64,000 bases of DNA from Pseudomonadota bacterium (GTDB lineage: Bacteria > Pseudomonadota > Gammaproteobacteria > Steroidobacterales > Steroidobacteraceae), in NCBI GenBank assembly GCA_021847105.1, contig JAJZUT010000016.1, positions 1-64,000 on the forward strand, read 5' to 3'. Shown here piece after piece: positions 29,856 through 39,584 of this stretch. The translations under genes were made by a program, and so were the position numbers. Each line of letters begins with the position of its first letter. The stretch's first letter is position 1. Below the pieces are notes generated by a model, which was given only the letters and a program-made list of their open reading frames with translations, was not told the origin of the DNA and searched no databases.

Positions 29856-30281
29856 TCAGATGCGTGAGCGTCTCGCGAGGCGGTCCTTCAATGCCGAAAG
29901 GAAGACCTTGACTACGAGCAGCGCGCACAGACCCACGATCACCAGGCTCAACGCGGCGTCGATCTGAGATACCACGTGTACCGGCAGGCCTAAGGAGATG
30001 AACATCAGCAGTGCGAGTGCGCCCAGGCCGGCTGGCAAATAGTCGAACGTAGCACGTCGCCAGCACCAGGCGAGGGAGCCGCCGACCAGAAGCACTCCGA
30101 CCAGCACAAATCCAATGCTGAGGGCCCAGCCGTCATAGGCTGAAATCACCGGTCCAAGCGCCCCCTGAAAGACGGAGTTCCACTCTGGGACGCCCCAGAC
30201 CGAGGCATAAAGCAACGATCCGCCGCAGGCTATCGCCGCGAATAGCGACCATGCAATAAGACGCCCGGTTCGTATGGCCAT
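29856..30281 (-). CDS. Small four-helix membrane protein, function unknown
   Basis: This 141-residue protein has four hydrophobic segments: about 8-28 (IAWSLFAAIACGGSLLYASV), 48-70 (WALSIGFVLVGVLLVGGSLA), 84-100 (GLGALALLMFISLGLP) and 108-130 (ALSLVIVGLCALLVVKVFL). No family is recognised. The frame opens as far as 30512, but ATG 30281 gives a normal start just before the first helix. It lies upstream of the AI-2E permease gene on the same strand and divergent from the patatin gene. A role in membrane physiology is all that can be said. Confidence 0.6.
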   Translation of the reverse strand: MAIRTGRLIAWSLFAAIACGGSLLYASVWGVPEWNSVFQGALGPVISAYDGWALSIGFVLVGVLLVGGSLAWCWRRATFDYLPAGLGALALLMFISLGLPVHVVSQIDAALSLVIVGLCALLVVKVFLSALKDRLARRSRI

Positions 30282-30432
30282 CGCAATTCTCCTGGGCGCC
30301 TCGGCGGAGGGCTCCCGGGCGAACATCTTAGCGAAAACGGAAGTGACCCGCTCGTACGGTCCCGCCGCTCGGCACAGGGGGGCGGGGCCGGTGCTATGAT
30401 CTGGCGCCTTCGCGTTCGGATCGCTGTATGAA

Positions 30433-31719
30433 ATGTGCCACGGCGTGACCCATAACACAGCGGCGCCCGGTAGGGACGGCGAACCCGCCTTGTGGCGACA
30501 GAGGCTCCTCAAAGCCGGTGCGGTCCCCCTGCTATGCAGCGCAATGGCGGGCTGTGTGACGGCGCGGCTGCCGGCGCCCCCACGTCTGATTGCCGAGGTC
30601 GCGCCGCCAGGATTTCCCCGAAGTGTGCGCTTCCTGAGCAGCGACCGGGATTACCTGGTGGAGCACCTGAATGGCGTCGTACGCAGTCTCAGTGCCGTTG
30701 CCGATGGAAAGCCCATCCGCATTCTCGCGCTTTCCGGTGGCGGCGCCGGCGGCGCATTCGGCGCGGGCGCGCTGTACGGATTGGCCCGGGCGGGCCGGCG
30801 GCCGGAGTTCCAGGTAGTCACCGGTGTGAGTGCCGGGGCGCTGCTCGCTCCATTCGCGTTTCTCGGTCCTACTTGGGATCGTCAGCTCAAAGAGGCCTTT
30901 GATAGCCACAGAACCGAACATCTGTTGCGTCCACGACCCTGGCTGGGCTTTCTATTTCACCCGGGCATTTACAGCCGCGGGCCGCTTGTCGCTCTGGTGG
31001 ACCACTTCGTGACCCGCCGCTTGGTGCGCGCGGTGGCCGCACAGGCGAGACTCGGCCGCCTGCTTCTGGTTGCCACCACGGACCTCGACAAGCAGGAATC
31101 GGTCATCTGGAATATGGGCATGATCGCCGAACAGGGCGGTGAGCCGGCGAGAAAATTGTTTCGCCAGGTTCTGGTGGCTTCCGCAAGTATTCCGGGGGTT
31201 TTTCCGCCGGTGCTCATCCGAGTGACCGGTGATGGCAGGTCGTACGACGAAATGCATGTCGATGGCGGTACGACTCTGCCATTTTTTGTCGCATCTGATG
31301 TCGCCGAGGTACTTCCGCTGCGGTTGCCGGAACTGCGCAACGCGCGAGTCTTCGTCATCGTGAACGGACAGTTGAGCACCTATCCGAAGACTACGGCGCA
31401 GAAGCCCATGGCGGTACTATCGCGGAGCTTCTCGGCTGCACTCATGCACGCATCGCGCCGAGCCCTCGTGCTGTCCGCCGTATTAGCCCGCCACTTCGGC
31501 ATGCGATTCCGGTTCACCTATCTGCCGATGAGCTTCCCGGACCACGGTTCGCTCAACTTCAAGTACGCGAACATGCACGAGCTATTCGCATATGGCGTAC
31601 GCTGCGCCGAATCCGGACAACTCTGGACCACGTTGGATCAGGCGATTGACGAGGGTCAGCGGGGTGCGACCCGGCTGCCGCTCATTTCCTACCAATGTCC
31701 CGCCGCACCCGCCCCTTGA
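30433..31719 (+). CDS. Patatin-like phospholipase, probable lipoprotein
   Basis: This 428-residue protein has the complete patatin catalytic set: the oxyanion Gly-rich loop GGGAGGAFGAG, the nucleophile elbow GVSAG and the Asp of DGGTT. It hydrolyses acyl groups of phospholipids through a Ser-Asp dyad. A lipobox-like SAMAGC near residue 36-41 after a hydrophobic stretch suggests lipid anchoring to the envelope. The N-terminal 20 residues before the hydrophobic region are unusually long, so a later start is possible. It is divergent from the small membrane protein gene and followed by an intron remnant. Confidence 0.85.
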   Translation: MCHGVTHNTAAPGRDGEPALWRQRLLKAGAVPLLCSAMAGCVTARLPAPPRLIAEVAPPGFPRSVRFLSSDRDYLVEHLNGVVRSLSAVADGKPIRILALSGGGAGGAFGAGALYGLARAGRRPEFQVVTGVSAGALLAPFAFLGPTWDRQLKEAFDSHRTEHLLRPRPWLGFLFHPGIYSRGPLVALVDHFVTRRLVRAVAAQARLGRLLLVATTDLDKQESVIWNMGMIAEQGGEPARKLFRQVLVASASIPGVFPPVLIRVTGDGRSYDEMHVDGGTTLPFFVASDVAEVLPLRLPELRNARVFVIVNGQLSTYPKTTAQKPMAVLSRSFSAALMHASRRALVLSAVLARHFGMRFRFTYLPMSFPDHGSLNFKYANMHELFAYGVRCAESGQLWTTLDQAIDEGQRGATRLPLISYQCPAAPAP

Positions 31720-31751
31720 GGAGAGTGACTCATGCCCCGCCCCGGGGGGGC

Positions 31752-32436
31752 ATCGGGTAGGGGGCGGCCTCGCGGCCGCCGCCCTCCCACAACACCGGAC
31801 GTACGGATCACCTATCCGGCGTTTCCTGCTCCGCGCCGCCAAGGCGTCGTGGTGAGCTGTGTTTCGTTCGTCGTGTCGCCTGTGGGCCGAGAGACCCTCG
31901 CGCACACCGCCGCCGGCGTGCCGCGCCAGCCGAGGTGTCGTGAGTCCGGTCGCACCGGAATTACGGTCAAGCCCGTTCAGAGATCACGCGTGACTATCCG
32001 CTCCTGCAGGTTCGGTCCTTCGTGCCACCGGTGCCGTAGCGCTAATACGACCTCTGCTGACTGCTGCACGCCCATCCCGGCACCTCGCGATGCCGGTAGC
32101 CTAAGGGCAGGCATACAGCTCTCCCAGGGTAATGCGCGCGACCTTCCTGCTGTGTCCGTCGGATTTACGGCGCGGCGTTCCGTGCAAGTACTGGGCATCA
32201 CATCTCTTGGCCTGCTTACCCACACCGCGCAGCCTATATCCGCTTGCTGTTCGTCGAACCAGCAGTTTGCCTGCGGCTTCCTTCGGATTCCGGATCGCTC
32301 CGGACAACCTTGCCGTTCAGCTAGCACTTCCCCTTGCCGGGTGTGCAGGAGGACTCTCGCCTCCCAAGTCACCGCCCCACCACCACGCGGGTACGGATAG
32401 CGCCAGTCACGGCGCTGCGCGCCATGCCTGGCGCAC
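31752..32436 (-). ncRNA. ORF-less group IIC-like intron (degenerate)
   Basis: Read on the minus strand, the 5' end is GTGCGCC (32436-32430), matching the GUGYG group II consensus, followed by a GCGCC/GGCGC hairpin and a GAGGCGAGAGTCCTC-type core segment near 32347-32361. A domain V-like hairpin lies at 31824-31790 with a CGC triad and a two-base bulge. A domain VI-like stem follows and ends CTACCCGAT at 31752. CGC and insertion directly behind a terminator hairpin are marks of the IIC class. At about 685 nt there is no room for a reverse transcriptase, so it could only move with help from elsewhere. Confidence 0.6.
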
Positions 32437-32437
32437 C

Positions 32438-32468
32438 AAAAAAAAGACCGGTCTTACGACCGGCCTTT
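32438..32468 (-). terminator. Rho-independent terminator of katG
   Basis: On the minus strand the stem GGCCGGTC/GACCGGTC with a four-base loop and flanking A-T pairs is followed by eight T residues. It lies 42 bp after the katG stop and immediately before the group II intron 5' end at 32436, the position preferred by group IIC introns. Confidence 0.85.
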
Positions 32469-32510
32469 GTGGCTTGCTGGATAAGCCAGGCTCGGCTGCT
32501 TGCGATGCCA

Positions 32511-34718
<2,208 letters not shown>

Positions 34719-34787
34719 TTATTGAGTTCAAGCGCAGCAGCGCGAGCACGCGAACGAAACTGTAAAATAAATTCCTTCCTCAGAAAA

Positions 34788-34824
34788 CGCTTTTGAATCT
34801 ATTGTCCTCATAGATGGGGCCTAT
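34788..34824. promoter_or_regulatory. OxyR-type binding site upstream of katG
   Basis: CTAT (34799-34802), ATAG (34810-34813) and CTAT (34821-34824) stand exactly seven bases apart, as in the OxyR consensus ATAG-N7-CTAT-N7-ATAG-N7-CTAT. The expected first ATAG (34788-34791) reads CGCT. Three of four tetramers are exact and correctly phased, about 100 bp before the katG start, which is a standard OxyR-controlled gene. Confidence 0.7.
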
Positions 34825-34966
34825 TGTCCGGTCGTCATGCTTGGACTGACCCTGCAGCTTGCCTTGCCGGCAGCGACATCAATGCCGTTGCCGGGACATT
34901 CGGAATGACGTCACCCGTCCATCATGCGGCCGCGACCCAGCAGGAGTCTGCCGCTACAATCGAAGG

Positions 34967-35848
34967 ATGCAATTTTCATTGAACAAGCTGCGCGCGGCTC
35001 TGCCGATCGCTGCGGTTTTGCTCTCAATGGCGTCAGTCCAAAGCGGCGCTTCGATTGCCAAGACGCTCTTTCCAGTGGCGGGGCCGCTTGCCATTGTGAC
35101 GGTCCGCATCGGGTTCGGTACCGTCATTCTATGTCTGGTGCTGCGTCCGTGGCGTGTGCGCTTGAAGCGTGAATCACTGCAACCCCTTGTGGTCTATGGG
35201 CTCGCGCTAGGCACCATGAATTTTCTCTATTATCAGGCGCTCAGTCGCCTGCCAGTCGGCATCGCTGTGGCAGTGGAGTACATCGGGCCACTCGCGGTCG
35301 CGGTGCTCACGTCTCGTCGCCCGGTCGATTTCCTGTGGATCGTGCTCGCGGCAGCCGGCTTCGTGCTGCTTCTACCTGTCCAGCGGCATGTGCAATCCGC
35401 GAGCCTCACGGGAGTGCTCTTTGCTGTGGGCGCGGGTGCGTGTTGGGCTCTATACATTGTTTATGGTCAGAAGGCCGGCGTCCATCTCGGTACACAGACT
35501 GTAGCGCTCGGCAGCGTAATTTCCAGCGTCCTGGTGCTGCCAGTCGGCTTGCTGCACGCACCCGATGTGCTGTACTCCCGGCAGATCCTGCTTCCGGGGC
35601 TTGCGGTGGCGGTTCTGTCAACCGCGCTGCCCTATACCCTCGAGATGACTGCGTTGACGCGGTTGCCGACGCGGACGTTCGGCGTACTCATGAGCCTCGA
35701 GCCGGCGGTCGGAGCGCTGGTGGGGTGGGTATTCCTCGCGGAAAGGCTCACGACACCTCAGCTCACTGCGATCGTCTTGGTGATCGTCGCGTCCATCGGC
35801 GCCACAGTCGGCGCACAGGACGTGTTGCCCGCGCCGGTGCCTGACTGA
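34967..35848 (+). CDS. rhtA: Threonine/homoserine exporter RhtA (EamA/DMT family)
   Basis: This 293-residue protein has ten predicted membrane helices in two EamA repeats. Signature stretches strongly resemble E. coli RhtA, including SIAKTLFPVAG, GAGACWALYI, ILSTALPY-type (VLSTALPYTLEM) and LTRLPTRTFG. RhtA exports threonine and homoserine and other amino acids. ATG 34967 after GAAGG is the natural start; the open frame reaches back to 34859. It is divergent from katG, sharing the 275-bp region with the OxyR site. Its own regulation is not visible. Confidence 0.88.
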   Translation: MQFSLNKLRAALPIAAVLLSMASVQSGASIAKTLFPVAGPLAIVTVRIGFGTVILCLVLRPWRVRLKRESLQPLVVYGLALGTMNFLYYQALSRLPVGIAVAVEYIGPLAVAVLTSRRPVDFLWIVLAAAGFVLLLPVQRHVQSASLTGVLFAVGAGACWALYIVYGQKAGVHLGTQTVALGSVISSVLVLPVGLLHAPDVLYSRQILLPGLAVAVLSTALPYTLEMTALTRLPTRTFGVLMSLEPAVGALVGWVFLAERLTTPQLTAIVLVIVASIGATVGAQDVLPAPVPD

Positions 35849-35931
35849 GCGCGCGTAGGCTGCGCACGCTCGTCGATTCGGGCGTATGTGTTACCATGTG
35901 CTACGCCAATCAAACTCAGGTCGGTCGCACC

Positions 35932-38124
35932 ATGAGAACTAGATTTCCGCTCGCGCTCCTGCCGCTATTGCTCCTGTCGGCCTGCTCCGGGTCGCACGCG
36001 AAGCTGGCGACGTCGATCCGTTATCCGCTGGCTCATCGCGACAACAAGGTCGACGTATACTTCGGAACGCGCGTGCCGGCGCCTTACCAGTGGATGGAGG
36101 ACATGAAGAGTCCTGCACTTCATCGCTGGGTGGATGCGGAAAATCAGCTCACGGACACGTATCTCGACAAAATCCCTGTTCGCGCCTGGGTCAAGCGACA
36201 CCTGACTGAGATGTCGAATTACGCGAAGGAAACCACCCCGATTGAAGTGGTGGGCAGACGCATCTTCTTTCGGCGCAACTCTGGGCTGCAGAATCAGTCC
36301 GTCCTCTACGTTCAGGATTCGCCGTCGGCAACGCCGCGCGTACTGATTGATCCGAACTCACTGTCGCCAAATGGCGCGGTCGCGCTGGTCGGCTATCAGC
36401 CCTCGCCTGACGGCAGATACGTCGCTTACGCGCTCTCGCAAGGCGGATCAGACTGGGAAACTCTCCGTGTTCTAGATGTCGCCACGGACAGGACGCTGCC
36501 CGACGAGGTGCGCTGGGTCAAATTTTCCAACATCTCCTGGACCAATGACGATGCCGGGTTTTTCTATTCCCGTTATCCGCAACCGCCGAAAAATAACAGG
36601 ATTAACGACCAGGTCGTCGACCAGGCGCTGTATTTCCACAGAATTGGAGCGCCGCAGCGTGAAGATAAGCTGATTTACCGTCGGCCGGATCTCCCGCGCT
36701 GGATCATCGAGGGCGAGGTGAGCGAGAACGGACGCTACTTGTTCGTCACATTGGTGAACGGTACTTCGACGCACAATGAATTGTATGTGGCCAATCTGGG
36801 CAACCCGCTACATCCGAATGTCCTGGCGCATCTGCGGCCGCTCTATACGAAGAATGACGCCGAGTACGCTTTTATCGGCGTTGTAGGACAGAGCGTTTAC
36901 CTGCAGACGACGCTTGATGCGCCGCGGGGTAAAATCGTTGCTGCTGATCTCCGAGACCCGATGGCAGCGCAGTGGCGCACGGTAGTGCCGCAGGGTAAAG
37001 GAGTCATTCAGGCGGCCGCTCTCGCGGGCGGAGAAATGCTGGTCGATGTTGAAAAGGTCGCGACCAGCCGTCTGAGACTGTACGGACTTAACGGTCGGAA
37101 GCGGCATGATCTCGACCTGCCGACGCTGGGTACGGTGACGTCCGTGTCGGCACGCATGGATTCACACGTCATTTATTACGGATTTACCTCCTTTTTGTAT
37201 CCGAAGCGCATCTATCGCGTTGACGTTGAAAGTGGTGCGACAAAGACGTTTTTCAAGCCGAAGATCCATTTCGATGCGTCGACCTATCAGGTCAAGCAAG
37301 TATTCTTTCGCTCGAAGGATGGCACACTGGTGCCGATGTTCATCGTTGCGTCGCGCGACGTGAAGCTCAACGGTCATAATCCAACTATCTTGTATGGATA
37401 TGGTGGATTCGATATCACTATCACGCCGTATTTTGATCCGATGCTGCCCGTGTGGCTGCGGCTTGGCGGAGTCTATGCGGTGCCGAATCTGCGTGGCGGT
37501 GGCGTCTACGGTCAGAAGTGGCATCGCGCCGGAATGCTCGGTAATAAGCAAAACGTATTCAATGACTTTGCCTGGGCGGCAAAATATCTGATTGCCAGGG
37601 GCTATACGTCATCAAAACAACTGGGTATCCAAGGTTACTCAAATGGCGGCCTGTTGACCGGCGCGTCGATCACCGAGCGACCACAGCTATTCGGCGCAGC
37701 CTACATCGGGCACGGGGTGCTTGACATGCTTCGCTACCAGGACTTCTCCGGCGGCGCACTGTGGGCGCCTGAGTACGGACTATCGAGTAACCCTCTGGCG
37801 TTCAAATGGCTGTACGCTTACTCGCCGCTGCAGAATGTAAAGCCCGGGACGTGCTATCCGCCAACGCTGATCACCACCTCTTGGGATGACGATCGCGTGG
37901 TGCCGATGCACGAGTTCAAATTCGCTGCCGCGCTGCAGCATGCGCAGGCGTGCGCCAACCCGATCTTGCTGCGTACCACCGGTGCGACGAGCCATGTCTA
38001 CATGCCGCTCGATAAGCAGATTGCGCAGACGGCGGACGTATGGAGCTTTGAAGCATACAATTTGGGGATCAGGAAGGCGCCGGCGTCGAACAATGAAGCA
38101 GCGGGGAAATCCGCGCACGACTGA
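35932..38124 (+). CDS. Prolyl oligopeptidase family serine peptidase, lipoprotein-like
   Basis: This 730-residue protein has a signal with lipobox LLLLSACSG, a beta-propeller N-terminal half (about 60-420, SPDGRYVAYALSQGG blades) and a C-terminal hydrolase. The catalytic Ser lies in GYSNGG, the Asp in DDRVVPMHE and the His in GATSHVYM. It matches S9A prolyl oligopeptidases, which cleave short proline-containing peptides, here on the periplasmic side. The preceding motif GYGGFDITITPYF is the family oxyanion region. ATG 35932 suits the signal peptide; the frame opens 12 codons earlier. Confidence 0.88.
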   Translation: MRTRFPLALLPLLLLSACSGSHAKLATSIRYPLAHRDNKVDVYFGTRVPAPYQWMEDMKSPALHRWVDAENQLTDTYLDKIPVRAWVKRHLTEMSNYAKETTPIEVVGRRIFFRRNSGLQNQSVLYVQDSPSATPRVLIDPNSLSPNGAVALVGYQPSPDGRYVAYALSQGGSDWETLRVLDVATDRTLPDEVRWVKFSNISWTNDDAGFFYSRYPQPPKNNRINDQVVDQALYFHRIGAPQREDKLIYRRPDLPRWIIEGEVSENGRYLFVTLVNGTSTHNELYVANLGNPLHPNVLAHLRPLYTKNDAEYAFIGVVGQSVYLQTTLDAPRGKIVAADLRDPMAAQWRTVVPQGKGVIQAAALAGGEMLVDVEKVATSRLRLYGLNGRKRHDLDLPTLGTVTSVSARMDSHVIYYGFTSFLYPKRIYRVDVESGATKTFFKPKIHFDASTYQVKQVFFRSKDGTLVPMFIVASRDVKLNGHNPTILYGYGGFDITITPYFDPMLPVWLRLGGVYAVPNLRGGGVYGQKWHRAGMLGNKQNVFNDFAWAAKYLIARGYTSSKQLGIQGYSNGGLLTGASITERPQLFGAAYIGHGVLDMLRYQDFSGGALWAPEYGLSSNPLAFKWLYAYSPLQNVKPGTCYPPTLITTSWDDDRVVPMHEFKFAAALQHAQACANPILLRTTGATSHVYMPLDKQIAQTADVWSFEAYNLGIRKAPASNNEAAGKSAHD

Positions 38125-38696
38125 GATCGAAACGAAGCCTGGGAGCGGTGCGATACCGAGGAGGTGGAGGCGGCGCGGCTAAGGCGGTGGCCGCGGGGTC
38201 GACGAATTACCTATCGGGCGAGCGGCGGATGCCGCCGGGCCGCGATCGCGATGGTGAGGACCTTGAGTATTGCGGGGCCCTGAATTTCCGGGGTAAGACC
38301 GCGGGCTCATCGGTCAGCGGCGCGCATGGAGTCGTGCAATCCATCGGCCCTGTCGATGGCGGGCGTGATCCGGGCTACGTCTTGGAGCCAGGAGCCCACA
38401 TCGGCTGCGTCACCATCCGGCGGGCTTCTACGGAGTACCCGTAGACGCATGCAGTGTAAGCCTAGCCACATCGATTCTGGCGCCAGGCGCTCCGTTTCTG
38501 GGCGTGCCGGCTAGCGCGGCCGGCTCGTCTCCCTGGACCTCGGCTGCCGATTTGATAGGTAATTCATCTGATGCGCTCGCTGTACGCGCGGAGGAAAGTG
38601 CCATGGTGTCGAGGAGTCCGGACGCGAGGAGCAGCGTTGAATCGCTGGGCGTGACGTGCCCCAGCGCGTATCGGACGATTCACTCGGGAGAGCCTC
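38125..38696. other. Intergenic region without a supported gene
   Basis: Frames up to 134 codons occur but overlap one another and lack motifs, and the Gly/Arg-rich composition looks noncoding. The promoter of the next gene should lie near 38600-38690. No hairpin with a T-run was seen after the peptidase gene. Confidence 0.4.
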
Positions 38697-39554
38697 ATGT
38701 CACAGATTCTTCCCAGACGGGCCATTCACGGCGTCCTCGTGGCGCTTTGCCTATTGGGCACGGTGCGTACTGCGGCACTTGCGCAGGTGCGCTTCGATTT
38801 CGGCGTTGGGATAGCAGTGCCGGGGATGCGAATCGGAATCAATATCCCTGCCTATCCACAACTGGTGCCAATTCCGGGCTATCCGGTCTACTACGCGCCA
38901 CAGCTTGACGCTAATCTATTCTTTTACGATGGATACTATTGGCTGTTCGCCAATGACGAGTGGTATTCCAGCACTTGGTATAATGGACCTTGGTATCTGG
39001 TTCCGCCGGAACGAATTCCAGACTTCATTCTGCGGGTTCCGGTGCGTTTCTACAGACGCCCACCGCTGTTCTTCCGTGACTGGAATCGCGACGGGCCGCC
39101 GCGGTGGGGTGAGCATTGGGGTCCGGGTTGGCAGCGCAGTCGGCCAGGATGGGATCGCTGGAATCGGGGCGCGCCGCCGCCGCGAGCACCGCTGCCGGGT
39201 TATCAGCGGCAATACCCGCACACGCGCTATCCCGGTGCGAGCGAACAGCGCGCGCTCGAGAATCGCTATTATCGGTTCCCGCAGGGCCGCCCCCCGGGTT
39301 ACCCGCCGGCAGATCGTCGAATGCCTCCGCCGCGCTACCAGCAGCAGCCTCGTGAACAGCAGCGCTATCAGGAACAGCAGCGCTATCAGGAACAGCAGCG
39401 TTACCGGCAACAGCCTCGTGAGCAGCAACGTTATCAAGAACAGCAGCGCTACCGGCAACAGCCTCGTGAGCAGCAGCAACAGCAGCAGCGCCGCCAGCAA
39501 GAGTCGCAACGGCGCGATAACGACCACCGCCCTGAAGGTCGGCCGCCGGGTTGA
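38697..39554 (+). CDS. Exported Gln/Arg/Tyr-rich repeat protein
   Basis: This 285-residue protein has a signal peptide (to about residue 29, AALAQ). A conserved-looking core follows, with aromatic motifs (YYAPQLDANLFFYDGYYWLF, WYSSTWYNGPWYLVP) like periplasmic YXWXW-type proteins of unknown function. The last 80 residues are built from short repeats of QQRYQE and QQPREQ. The DNA of the repeats (39342-39490) is a tandem array of related 15-18-bp units, so slippage is likely. It is probably an envelope protein, possibly structural or binding polyanions. The function is unknown. Confidence 0.65.
   Translation: MSQILPRRAIHGVLVALCLLGTVRTAALAQVRFDFGVGIAVPGMRIGINIPAYPQLVPIPGYPVYYAPQLDANLFFYDGYYWLFANDEWYSSTWYNGPWYLVPPERIPDFILRVPVRFYRRPPLFFRDWNRDGPPRWGEHWGPGWQRSRPGWDRWNRGAPPPRAPLPGYQRQYPHTRYPGASEQRALENRYYRFPQGRPPGYPPADRRMPPPRYQQQPREQQRYQEQQRYQEQQRYRQQPREQQRYQEQQRYRQQPREQQQQQQRRQQESQRRDNDHRPEGRPPG
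39342..39490 (+). repeat. Tandem repeats encoding QQRYQE/QQPREQ
   Basis: Near-identical units such as CAGCAGCGCTATCAGGAA recur in direct order with small changes, giving a Gln/Arg/Tyr/Pro-rich tail. The units stay in frame. Copy number is likely to vary between strains. Confidence 0.8.
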
Positions 39555-39584
39555 TCGCCCTCGACCGGCAAGTGTGGTAACACG

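Noticed and set aside
31732..32400. 222-codon plus-strand frame
   Set aside because: It runs antisense through the group II intron remnant; the RNA features explain the sequence better.
38148..38444. 98-codon Gly-rich frame after the peptidase gene
   Set aside because: Low-complexity composition and no supporting signal.
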